Assembly: GCA_002310155.1 (NCBI GenBank)
Contig: DBYF01000013.1
Coordinates: 1 to 15,793, forward strand
Reading direction: 5' to 3'
Source: Mageeibacillus sp. UBA1193
GTDB lineage: Bacteria; Bacillota; Clostridia; Saccharofermentanales; Saccharofermentanaceae
Length of the DNA: 15,793 bases
Below, piece after piece: positions 6,759-13,413 of this stretch; positions within the stretch are counted from its first letter, which is position 1; each line of letters begins with the position of its first letter. The notes under the pieces are model-generated. The model saw nothing but the letters and a program-made list of their open reading frames with translations. It searched no databases and was not told the origin of the DNA. Made by a program: the position numbers and the translations under genes.

Positions 6759-8120
6759 ATGTCCGCCGAGATGATCCGAGTAGACCACAAGCTTCCTGAT
6801 CCGATCGAAACGCTCCTTTCTACGCTTCGCGAAAGCGGATACGAAGCCTATGTGATCGGTGGCGCGGTGCGCGATCTTCTGCTCGGAAAGCACCCGGACG
6901 ACTACGATGTAGCTACATCCGCCCTGCCTGAAGAGGTCTTGGCGGTCTTTGGAGAGAAAAGCGTCCACCCGACAGGCATCTCACATGGTACCGTAACTGT
7001 TGTAGTGGGCGGTGTCCCTGTTGAAGTAACGACGTTCCGGGTAGATGGTGATTATATGGATTCCCGGCATCCGGAGAATGTGAATTTCACGCGTTCTCTG
7101 GAAAAAGATATTAAGAGAAGAGATTTTACGGTCAATGCACTTGCCCTCTCAGAAGATGGAACGATCCTCGACTATTGCGGCGGAGTGGATGACTTGAAGA
7201 GCCGGCGCCTGCGTACTGTGGGCGATCCGAAGGAACGGTTTCATGAAGATGCCCTGCGCATCCTCCGTGCGCTCCGTTTTGCGTCTGAACATGGGTTTGC
7301 CATCGAAGAAGAGACCTCCCGTGAGATCTTCGCTCAGAAGGCATCTCTTCGGGCGCTGTCTGCAGAACGTGTCTGGAAAGAGTTTTCCAAACTGATCTGC
7401 GGTACATACTGCGCGCCGATCCTGCGGAAATATTTCGATGTTTTTAATGTGTTTATTCCGGAACTCGGTCCCATGAAAGGATTTGAACAGCACAACCCAC
7501 ACCATATTTTCGATGTGTGGGAACACACACTGGCGGCCATGACATACGTTCCGGCTACGGTCGTGCTCCGTGCGTCGATCCTTTTCCATGATATCGGAAA
7601 ACCGCCCTGCTTCGAGATGGGAGAAGATGGTGTCAGACATTTCCGCGGACATCCGAAGGTAAGCGCGGCAATGGCGGATTCGATCCTCCAGCGTCTGAAG
7701 GTAGATACGGATACAAGAGAGACCGTTGTCCTTCTGGTAAAAGCACATGACGTTCCTCTGGATCCGATACTGAAGAACGTACGCCGCCGCCTGGCTCAGT
7801 ATGGTGAGGAAAAAGTCCGTCTGCTGCTGGAAGTCAAGCGGGCAGATATCTCCGCACATTCTTTAAAGAGCGCCTATCGTCTGGAGGAGCTGGCCAAATT
7901 CGAGGTCCTTCTGGATCAGGCGATCGAAGAGCAGATGTGTTTCTCCTTCTCCTCGATGGAGATCAATGGAAAAGATCTGATCGATCTTGGCATCCCGACA
8001 GGGACGTTATTGGGTAGTATCAAGAAACAGCTACTTAATGAGATTATTGACGGAACTCTTCAAAATGACAGAAATGCCCTTCTTGTAAGGGCTTCGGAGA
8101 TCTGGAAGGAACGTCAATAA
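6759..8120 (+). CDS. cca: CCA tRNA nucleotidyltransferase (class II) with HD domain
   Basis: Adds or repairs the 3' CCA of tRNAs in the cytoplasm using CTP and ATP. Class II signatures are in order: GGAVRDLLLG (34-39 core), catalytic DYD at 48-50, RRDFTVNALAL (120 onward), HEDALRILRALRFA, and an ERVWKEF helix, the nucleotide-templating region. The C-terminal part has an HD motif (LFHDIGKP, His277-Asp278), giving 453 residues, the larger HD-containing form. I chose ATG 6759 because TGAGGA (6749-6754), overlapping the stop of the upstream gene, is 4 bases before it; GTG 6744 and ATG 6774 are less likely alternatives. Since the tRNA-Ala in this window encodes its CCA, the enzyme may mostly repair ends or serve other tRNAs. 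No clear hairpin terminator follows. Confidence 0.97.
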   Translation: MSAEMIRVDHKLPDPIETLLSTLRESGYEAYVIGGAVRDLLLGKHPDDYDVATSALPEEVLAVFGEKSVHPTGISHGTVTVVVGGVPVEVTTFRVDGDYMDSRHPENVNFTRSLEKDIKRRDFTVNALALSEDGTILDYCGGVDDLKSRRLRTVGDPKERFHEDALRILRALRFASEHGFAIEEETSREIFAQKASLRALSAERVWKEFSKLICGTYCAPILRKYFDVFNVFIPELGPMKGFEQHNPHHIFDVWEHTLAAMTYVPATVVLRASILFHDIGKPPCFEMGEDGVRHFRGHPKVSAAMADSILQRLKVDTDTRETVVLLVKAHDVPLDPILKNVRRRLAQYGEEKVRLLLEVKRADISAHSLKSAYRLEELAKFEVLLDQAIEEQMCFSFSSMEINGKDLIDLGIPTGTLLGSIKKQLLNEIIDGTLQNDRNALLVRASEIWKERQ

Positions 8121-8417
8121 CAATTTTCGAAAGATAAAATACGGCGATTTTCACATTTTGTCACAATTGTCCAACCGATTGCACAAGCGAATGAGCGACT
8201 TGATGCCTTGTCTATATGCAATCTGCACAAATTCGAGTTTTCGTACAAAATTTAGCAACAAATTAGATACAAAATGTGACAAAATTGTGACAAAATACGC
8301 TAGAATTTGAACTTCTCCACTTGCTAAAATATGACCATAAACACACAGACAACAAGGCAATGACATCAAGGATGAGGATAGTAAGTATATAAGGTTTATA
8401 GTTAGGAGGAGATCCAG
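8121..8417. promoter_or_regulatory. 297-bp AT-rich intergenic region with TGTGACAAAAT elements
   Basis: No gene is seen here. TGTGACAAAAT occurs as two abutting direct copies (8275-8285 and 8286-8296) and once inverted (8155-8165). The inner edges make a 13-bp inverted repeat, TTTTGTCACAATT with AATTGTGACAAAA, about 115 bases apart. Between them GATTGCA (8177-8183) pairs with TGCAATC (8217-8223). A possible -10 TAGAAT (8301-8306) lies just after the tandem copies, but no good -35 is correctly spaced; the tandem elements occupy the -35 position, as an activator site would. The leader from there to the pilin gene would be about 105 bases. Confidence 0.55.
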
Positions 8418-9263
8418 ATGAAAAATAGAAGAGGTTTTACATTAGTAGAAATGATGGTTGTCATTGCGATTATTGTTTTCCTTTCGGCAGTGGCAATGAC
8501 GGGAATTTCCCAGTATACAAAGAGAGCTAGAGATCTTAGCGCAAACATCAATGCTCATTCCGCTGCTCTGGCTTCTCAGGAAGATATCGTAGACAATTAC
8601 CTGACAACAACTCGTTCGACGGTTGCAATCGGAACAACAAATAACAGTGTCCAGGCTATCAACCCGACAACCGCCGAGACTACACCTGAAGAGACAACGA
8701 CAAAGGCAACAACTCCGAAGGAAACTCCGAAAGAGACTCCTAAGGAGACAGAAGCTACTACTGAAGAAACAACTACGAAAGCTACTGAGACAACACCTTC
8801 GAAGCCGAAGGATGACCCGAAGCCTCCGCACGAAGATCCGAAGCCCCCGCACGAAGATCCGAAGCCGGGCGATCAGAATAATGACAATGTTGTAACAACC
8901 AACACCGGTTATTCCGGAGTGAAACAGTTATCTGCTCCGGAAGGATTAAAAGTTGGTAACTTAAATATGAATGACTGGGGCGGAGATGTTTATATTGCAA
9001 ACAAGACCTCTATGCAGCAGTACAAGTCCTACACGGTTACCATTCAGGTTACAGGAACAGCTAAGTTCGCTGATGTCAAATATGATAATAAAGAGTGGAC
9101 ACTCTCTGCTGACGGCAAATCGGCTACTGTTACGATTACGAACGATTCTAATCCGTATTATCAGGAGTGGGAATTCCAGTCCGGTGGCGGCTTTACACTC
9201 TACTACCACTTCACGAATAACACGAAAGGTGATCTGAATATTACAGTTATTGGTAATAAGTGA
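8418..9263 (+). CDS. Type IV pilin-like protein with Thr/Glu/Pro linker and C-terminal beta-rich domain
   Basis: ATG 8418 has AGGAGG 8 bases upstream. The N terminus MKNRRGFTLVEMMVVIAIIV is a textbook type IV prepilin signal: cleavage by prepilin peptidase after Gly6, Phe7 at +1, Glu11 at +5, then a hydrophobic helix to about residue 30. After a short helical stretch, residues about 75-155 are a linker of Thr, Glu, Lys and Pro with repeats KETP and PPHEDPK. Residues about 158-281 are rich in Trp, Tyr and alternating strands (GGDVYIANKTS, SYTVTIQVTGTAKF, SATVTITND, GFTLYYHF). This resembles a carbohydrate-binding-module-like beta-sandwich, but I cannot name the family. The layout would display that domain on a pilus or pseudopilus tip or fibre. 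No assembly ATPase, platform protein or prepilin peptidase is in the window, so it must use machinery encoded elsewhere. It is a single-gene unit ended by the terminator at 9364. Confidence 0.88.
   Translation: MKNRRGFTLVEMMVVIAIIVFLSAVAMTGISQYTKRARDLSANINAHSAALASQEDIVDNYLTTTRSTVAIGTTNNSVQAINPTTAETTPEETTTKATTPKETPKETPKETEATTEETTTKATETTPSKPKDDPKPPHEDPKPPHEDPKPGDQNNDNVVTTNTGYSGVKQLSAPEGLKVGNLNMNDWGGDVYIANKTSMQQYKSYTVTIQVTGTAKFADVKYDNKEWTLSADGKSATVTITNDSNPYYQEWEFQSGGGFTLYYHFTNNTKGDLNITVIGNK
8817..8864 (+). repeat. 21-bp tandem repeat encoding PKPPHED, two copies plus a partial
   Basis: The unit begins CCGAAGCC and continues with a CCGCACGAAGAT core; copies at 8817-8837 and 8838-8858 differ at one base, and a third starts at 8859. 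It lies in the linker of the pilin-like protein and keeps frame, so copy-number change would only alter stalk length. Confidence 0.8.
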
Positions 9264-9363
9264 TCCGGCACCTGAGGTATGAGTATAAAATAGCAAATCT
9301 ACGATGACATATAGTTGACAGTTTTAGAACAGACATCTTGGCGTATCACAATTTCTAATCCAC

Positions 9364-9393
9364 GGGTCGCTCCCTTTCGGGGGCGGCCCTTTT
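9364..9393 (+). terminator. Strong intrinsic terminator after the pilin-like gene
   Basis: An 11-bp GC-rich stem (GGGTCGCTCCC with GGGGGCGGCCC, two G-T pairs) and a TTTC loop are followed by TTTT. It is 100 bases after the stop codon. The 100 bases between hold nothing I can support as a gene. Confidence 0.85.
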
Positions 9394-9411
9394 GCAGATT
9401 TACATTTTAGT

Positions 9412-9431
9412 AAAAAACGTGTGCGTTTTTT
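9412..9431. repeat. Perfect 8-bp inverted repeat AAAAAACG-TGTG-CGTTTTTT
   Basis: The stem is AT-rich with a 4-base loop and overlaps the left edge of the putative -35 (TTGTCA, 9430-9435) of the CAP-domain gene. It could act as a second weak terminator or as a regulator site. Confidence 0.45.
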
Positions 9432-9461
9432 GTCATAACGTACTATTATTATAATAATAGT
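9430..9461 (+). promoter_or_regulatory. Promoter of the CAP-domain gene with a 20-bp palindrome over the -10
   Basis: TTGTCA (9430-9435) and AATAAT (9453-9458) are spaced by 17 bases, each one mismatch from consensus. The segment 9442-9461 (ACTATTATTA and its exact reverse complement TAATAATAGT) is a perfect palindrome covering the -10, so a bound repressor would block polymerase. The left half recurs at the promoter near 11507. Confidence 0.55.
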
Positions 9462-9509
9462 TATTTCTGCACAGTGGATTAGGGGAAGCCAGAAGCGCAG
9501 GGGGAAGAA

Positions 9510-10526
9510 ATGAAGCTACAACAGTTTGCAAAACTGATCAGCAAGAATGTCACGATCCTTTCGATCGCGTCTGCGTTTGCGCTCGGTATTGTAGGCATGA
9601 CGGATATCAAGGACAGCTTATTCGATACCTCCACCTGGTTTATGAAGCCCGCTCAGTCTGAAGAAACTGAATTCGAGAATATTGCCGCAGATCCTGACAA
9701 ACCGGATTTTGATTTCGGCAAGAACACTTCAGTAGTAGAACCGGAGATCACAGAAGAACCTTCGGAAACTTCCACAGAAGCAACTACAACTGAACAGACA
9801 ACGACCACAGAGATCACCACTACTGAATCGGAGACTTCTTCAGAACCGACTGAGGATCCTTCTGATGTCGGAAATGGCGGTTCAGATGCTGTTGTTCCGG
9901 GCGATTCTTCTACAGAGACCACAGAGATCACGAAAGAAACTGAAGAAACGACGAAGAAGACGAAGAAGACCAAGGCTTCCGCGGAGACGACTGAGGAACC
10001 TTCGGAATCGACAACAGAGGCGCCGAAGGAGACTTCTTCCGAGGGTGGCAACGGCGACAATGGCGGTAATGAAGGTACGACAGCTCCGGAAGAAACAACT
10101 ACCGAAGCTACAACGACCAAGAAGAGCGGCGGATCTTCTCTGGGCGACACAAGCGGTTCCTATAATGACGATATGGCAAAGGAAGTCCTGTCGCTCGTAA
10201 ATGAACAGCGCGCGGCGAATGGCCTGGCTCCTCTTTCCTGGAGCGGTTCTCTTGCCAAGGGCGCTAAGACCAGATCGACTGAGATCGTAGTCAAGTGGGC
10301 TCACACCCGTCCGGATGGGTCGGACTTTTATGATGCTCCCGGATGCGAAGCCTCATATGGTGAGAATCTGGCAAAGGGATACGGATCTGCTTCTTCAGCG
10401 ATGGACGGATGGATGAACTCCTCCGGACACAGAGCGAACATCCTGAAGCCGGACTATAAGACGATCGGTGTAGCCTGCTACGTCTGCAACGGACAGTATT
10501 ATTGGGTGCAGGAGTTTGGATACTGA
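9510..10526 (+). CDS. CAP/SCP-domain surface protein with long Thr/Glu-rich linker
   Basis: ATG 9510 follows GGGGGAAGAA. The 338-residue product begins with an uncleaved-looking signal or anchor (hydrophobic residues about 14-31, TILSIASAFALGIVGM). Then comes an extended low-complexity stalk (about 50-215) of TTE, TTT, SE and KKTKKTK units, and a C-terminal CAP domain (218-338; YkwD-type, Pfam CAP). CAP hallmarks are visible: VNEQRAANGLAPLSW, His265 in WAHTRPDG, Glu285 in GENLA, and His307 in SGHRANIL. In the CAP family these residues line the cavity and can bind metal; bacterial functions are mostly undetermined. Two cysteines in VACYVCNG and one in PGCEAS could form a disulphide. The stalk is likely cell-wall spanning and may be O-glycosylated (inference). 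Its last 11 bases overlap the start of the DUF2752 gene. Confidence 0.92.
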   Translation: MKLQQFAKLISKNVTILSIASAFALGIVGMTDIKDSLFDTSTWFMKPAQSEETEFENIAADPDKPDFDFGKNTSVVEPEITEEPSETSTEATTTEQTTTTEITTTESETSSEPTEDPSDVGNGGSDAVVPGDSSTETTEITKETEETTKKTKKTKASAETTEEPSESTTEAPKETSSEGGNGDNGGNEGTTAPEETTTEATTTKKSGGSSLGDTSGSYNDDMAKEVLSLVNEQRAANGLAPLSWSGSLAKGAKTRSTEIVVKWAHTRPDGSDFYDAPGCEASYGENLAKGYGSASSAMDGWMNSSGHRANILKPDYKTIGVACYVCNGQYYWVQEFGY

Positions 10527-10965
10527 TTCGAAAAAGATCCCGCTGATATATAGAAATTACATCCGATGGCCACTCATGATCTTCATGGTGGCCGTAGTCA
10601 TTTTGGGGCTGGTGTACAGTTTTACCCAGGATCCGTCTGAAAAGCCGGGAGCATACATGCCGTGTACGTTCTATTCCGCGTTCTCGCTCTACTGTCCCGG
10701 ATGCGGTGATTCCAGAGCTCTTCACGCCCTGACACACGGACATATCCTTCAGGCGTTCGACTACAATCTTCTGCTGCCGTTTGCGGCTTTGATTCTCGCG
10801 TGGTACTATCTGGTTGCAATCACTACTCTGTTTTTCCGCAGGCGGGTGATGTGGGTCCCGCAGACCGTGCCGGTCTGGTCGGCGATCGTGGTCGGTGTAG
10901 TAATAGTGCTTTTCACGGTGCTTCGGAATATTCCGGGGTGGCCGTTTACGATACTGGCACCTTAG
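10516..10965 (+). CDS. DUF2752 membrane protein
   Basis: The 149-residue product carries the DUF2752 signature CPGCGDSRALHAL (Cys60, Cys63) with the following HGHILQAFDYN, and three membrane helices (about 18-38, 85-107, 118-140). The function of this family is unknown. The start is uncertain. TTG 10516 is the first in-frame start and overlaps the CAP gene by 11 bases, suggesting translational coupling, but the AGGAG at 10510-10514 is only one base before it. The alternative ATG at 10576 would remove part of the first helix. The next gene starts 14 bases after the stop, with its ribosome binding site (GAGGAG) beginning at the stop codon, so both are on one transcript. From general memory DUF2752 genes are often beside CD225/dispanin-type genes, as here. 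Confidence 0.8.
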   Translation: MDTDSKKIPLIYRNYIRWPLMIFMVAVVILGLVYSFTQDPSEKPGAYMPCTFYSAFSLYCPGCGDSRALHALTHGHILQAFDYNLLLPFAALILAWYYLVAITTLFFRRRVMWVPQTVPVWSAIVVGVVIVLFTVLRNIPGWPFTILAP

Positions 10966-10979
10966 AGGAGGAAAAAGAA

Positions 10980-11474
10980 ATGCCTATTTGCAAATATTGT
11001 GGAAATGAAGCGGGTACGACTCAGTTCTGTCAGAGCTGTGGAGCTCAGGTAGAAGCGGTCACTCCGACAAGAATGACGGAAGAGGATTACCGTCAGCTGG
11101 AAAACGCGGATACGGTCTATACTGAACAGAGCAGCGGTTCGGAAACCCAGCCGCAGCAGGAGAATAAGTATTTCAGACCTCAGACGGCGACAGGGCTTCT
11201 GACGGCGAATATCGTCGTGCTCGTCCTGGCAGTCCTTACTTTCTGTAACTCTCTGGGTGTTACCGGTATCGCTATCATCTGTTCGATCATCGGTATTATC
11301 AACGCAGCCAAGGTGAAGGACTGCAGAAGTGACGCGGAAGTGAGCCATAGGAAGGGAACTGCGACCTTCATGCTGACCCTGGGCATCATCTCTCTGGTTA
11401 TCGGATTTGTTGTTCTGATCATCCTGAAGATCATCGGAAGCCTGGCTCACGGATTGTATTCGCTTATTTTCTGA
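10980..11474 (+). CDS. Zinc-ribbon membrane protein, paralogue 1
   Basis: Start at ATG 10980, 9 bases after GAGGAG; the longer in-frame reading upstream only overlaps the DUF2752 gene and is not real. The product has 164 residues. An N-terminal four-cysteine ribbon (Cys4, Cys7, Cys17, Cys20; CKYCG and FCQSCG) is followed by a polar linker (about 25-68). The hydrophobic part is a long region at about 71-110 (TANIVVLVLAVLTFCNSLGV onward) and a second helix at about 126-151, separated by a charged loop with a Lys/Asp/Arg stretch. This resembles the CD225/dispanin or DUF4190 layout; the family assignment is tentative. The ribbon is probably cytosolic. It belongs to the same transcript as the CAP and DUF2752 genes. 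Confidence 0.85.
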   Translation: MPICKYCGNEAGTTQFCQSCGAQVEAVTPTRMTEEDYRQLENADTVYTEQSSGSETQPQQENKYFRPQTATGLLTANIVVLVLAVLTFCNSLGVTGIAIICSIIGIINAAKVKDCRSDAEVSHRKGTATFMLTLGIISLVIGFVVLIILKIIGSLAHGLYSLIF

Positions 11475-11485
11475 TGTAATTTCTG

Positions 11486-11514
11486 TTGCTAAAGAAAACT
11501 AAACAAACTATTAT
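11486..11514 (+). promoter_or_regulatory. Possible internal promoter before paralogue 2
   Basis: TTGCTA (11486-11491) and TATTAT (11509-11514) are 17 bases apart. The -10 lies inside ACTATTATTA (11507-11516), the same 10-mer that forms half of the palindrome at 9442-9461. A second TATAGT follows at 11518-11523. No terminator separates it from paralogue 1, so this would be an extra start within the cluster. Confidence 0.45.
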
Positions 11515-11567
11515 TACTATAGTAGGAAGTAGCTTTCCGTATGGGAGATGCTGAGGAGGGTTTTGAA

Positions 11568-12083
11568 ATGCCAGCTTGTAAATACTGTGGTCAGGAGACC
11601 GGAGGATCGATGTTCTGCCAGAATTGCGGAGCCAAAGTCGATGCTCAGCCGACCGTGCCCCAGCAGGTTCCTGTTCAGCCGGTGATGGATCCGATGCAGA
11701 TGATCCAGCCGAGTATTCAGCAGCCTTACCAAAATCCCATGCAGCCGTCGTACTACACACCGCGTGGTGCAGGCGGACTTCTCGCGGGGAATATCATCGT
11801 TCTCGTGCTGAGCGTGATCTTCTTCTGCGGATTTTTCCCGCTGATCGCTATCCCGCTGTCGATCATCGGCATCGTTTTCTCGGTAAAGGCCGGTCGTGCA
11901 AAGAGCCCGCAGGAAGAGAAATCGAATAAAACGATCGCGCTGGTCATGCTGATCATTGGCATATTCTTCCTGATCCTGGGCATCATCGCCTTCGTTGCTA
12001 CGGTTTATCGCGAATACGGTGGATTTGACGGATTCTGGGAAGAAATCATGAATGATTCCTCGCGCAGATCCAAAAAGAACTAA
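11568..12083 (+). CDS. Zinc-ribbon membrane protein, paralogue 2
   Basis: ATG 11568 lies 8 bases after a strong AGGAGG (11554-11559); a start at 11541 would put that site inside the gene and is rejected. The product has 171 residues. Ribbon cysteines are 4, 7, 17 and 20 (CKYCG, FCQNCG). A flexible Gln/Pro/Met linker (about 27-65) leads to YTPRGAGGLLAGNII, a hydrophobic region of some 35 residues that may be two short helices, a Lys/Glu-rich loop, and a last helix (TIALVMLIIGIFFLILGIIA). The tail has YGGFDGFWEEI and a basic end. It is clearly a close relative of the next gene. Membrane protein with cytosolic ribbon; function unknown. Confidence 0.86.
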   Translation: MPACKYCGQETGGSMFCQNCGAKVDAQPTVPQQVPVQPVMDPMQMIQPSIQQPYQNPMQPSYYTPRGAGGLLAGNIIVLVLSVIFFCGFFPLIAIPLSIIGIVFSVKAGRAKSPQEEKSNKTIALVMLIIGIFFLILGIIAFVATVYREYGGFDGFWEEIMNDSSRRSKKN

Positions 12084-12122
12084 AAGAACATTTTAGGATA
12101 AAAGAATAAGGAGACAAAAGAA

Positions 12123-12638
12123 ATGGCAACATGTAAGTATTGTGGAAATGAAACCGGCGGAACACCGTTCTGCCAGAACTGCGGAGCGAAAGTAGACGCG
12201 GAGCCGGTAGTACCTCAGCCGGTCCCGGTAATGAACCAGCCTGCTTATCAGCCTATGCCGATGCAGGCACCTGTCGCGTCGACACCGTACTTCTATACAC
12301 CGGGTGGTGCAGGCGGACTTCTCGCAGGCAACATCATCATGCTGATCCTCTCGGTCATCACATGCTGCCTGGTATTTACACTGATTGCTCTGGCGCTGTC
12401 GATCGTAGGTATCGTATTTGCCGCTAAAGTTAAGAATGCACAGAACGCGGAGCAGGAGAAGTCCTACCGCAGGGTCGCACTGATCATGCTTCTGATCTCT
12501 ATCGCCGTACTTGTTTTCTCGATCGTCATCTTCGTCATTGGCGTATATCAGCAGTATGGCGGATGGGACGGATTCTGGGAAGCTATTGAGAGTGTCTGGG
12601 AATCTGCCCAGGAAGAAGCTAAGAGCAGACTGTTCTGA
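12123..12638 (+). CDS. Zinc-ribbon membrane protein, paralogue 3
   Basis: ATG 12123 has AAGGAG 9 bases upstream, 39 bases after the previous stop. It has 171 residues with the same plan as paralogue 2: Cys4, Cys7, Cys17, Cys20, a Pro/Gln/Met linker, YTPGGAGGLLAGNII, an Asn/Gln/Lys loop, a terminal helix, and YGGWDGFWEAI before a charged tail. The two genes share a 22-base identical run (11764-11785 and 12304-12325), which points to tandem duplication. The linker differs in length by five residues. Function unknown; the shared layout suggests homo- or hetero-oligomers in the membrane. Confidence 0.86.
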   Translation: MATCKYCGNETGGTPFCQNCGAKVDAEPVVPQPVPVMNQPAYQPMPMQAPVASTPYFYTPGGAGGLLAGNIIMLILSVITCCLVFTLIALALSIVGIVFAAKVKNAQNAEQEKSYRRVALIMLLISIAVLVFSIVIFVIGVYQQYGGWDGFWEAIESVWESAQEEAKSRLF

Positions 12639-12681
12639 TCTTCCAAAGAAAGAAACTTAAGGATAAATAAGAGGTAAAGGT

Positions 12682-13389
12682 ATGCAGTGCCCGCGATGTC
12701 ACAGAGAACTTTCGGATATAGCGCACTTTTGTCCGGATTGTGGTCTGAAGATTGAAAGGAATGAGGAAGCCGGAGCGAATGAAGCTCCGGCATCCTCTGT
12801 TCTGCCGCCGCTGCCTGCCGTGCCTTCGTCAAAAGAAGAGGTCGGCTCCGAATTCGTCCCGGTCTCTTTTGACAATGTGGCGCCTCCTGTTATTCCGTCT
12901 TATACACCGGCAACTCCGTCACCATCGAAACAGCGTCCGTTATTCGCGCCGATCCAGCAGGGATATCCCATGACTTCGGGAGCCAATATTGCGCCGGTGC
13001 TTTTGAATCCGAATTATGCGATCGATGAGAGTGATTACTATCACATTGATGCTACGGAATGCTATGACTTCGAAGCGTTCCGCGGTATCTCCATCTTCCT
13101 TATGGTCATCTCGGCACTTACGGTCTTCGGCATCATATTCCCGTTGCCGCTCTGTATCGTGACGCTCGTATTTGCCTGCCTGGGGACCGGTGAGGCCGAT
13201 CCGGTACGTGCAAAGAAGCGTTTCAGAACATGCCGTGCCCTGACGATCATCAGCGTTTTCTCTGTGATCGCTATGTTTGTCGGCATCTATGTGATCCGTT
13301 ACCTCGCAAATTACACGGGATTCCTGGACGATTATTACCCGAAAATGGCTGTGAAAATCGTCGGAACCATGCTTTCTCATTTTGTATAA
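12682..13389 (+). CDS. Zinc-ribbon membrane protein, divergent paralogue 4
   Basis: ATG 12682 follows GAGG (12671-12674) with a 7-base gap. The 235-residue product has a ribbon with shifted spacing (Cys3, Cys6, Cys17, Cys20; CPRC and CPDC). A Pro/Ser/Glu-rich linker of about 100 residues is much longer than in its neighbours. It is followed by a Tyr/Asp stretch (DESDYYHIDATECYDFEAF). The membrane part again has a long hydrophobic segment, a basic loop (DPVRAKKRFRTCR) and a last helix. It lies 43 bases after paralogue 3 and has no visible promoter of its own, so it is probably the end of the operon. No hairpin terminator follows; transcripts may run into the next gene. Confidence 0.83.
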   Translation: MQCPRCHRELSDIAHFCPDCGLKIERNEEAGANEAPASSVLPPLPAVPSSKEEVGSEFVPVSFDNVAPPVIPSYTPATPSPSKQRPLFAPIQQGYPMTSGANIAPVLLNPNYAIDESDYYHIDATECYDFEAFRGISIFLMVISALTVFGIIFPLPLCIVTLVFACLGTGEADPVRAKKRFRTCRALTIISVFSVIAMFVGIYVIRYLANYTGFLDDYYPKMAVKIVGTMLSHFV

Positions 13390-13413
13390 TGTGAAAAAAA
13401 TTTGTCTATTTGT

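Noticed and set aside
8155..8296. Replication origin with iterons
   Set aside because: No DnaA-box-like TTATCCACA cluster and no replication gene next to it; three short elements before a pilin-like gene are better explained as regulatory sites.
8360..8391. ATGACA plus TATATA before the pilin gene as its promoter
   Set aside because: The spacer is 20 bases, too long for a normal sigma-70-type promoter; kept only as a vague alternative to the TAGAAT at 8301.
9315..9320. Perfect TTGACA in the pilin 3' region as a promoter
   Set aside because: No -10-like hexamer at 16-18 bases downstream, and the terminator at 9364 would stop any transcript at once.
9653..10150. Long minus-strand reading frame opposite the CAP gene, Val/Ser-rich
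   Set aside because: It is the mirror of the Thr/Glu low-complexity codons, with no ribosome binding site or recognisable motif.
10800..10979. N-terminal 60-residue extension of zinc-ribbon paralogue 1
   Set aside because: It only overlaps the DUF2752 gene in another frame; the strong GAGGAG before ATG 10980 and the ribbon starting at residue 4 match the paralogues.
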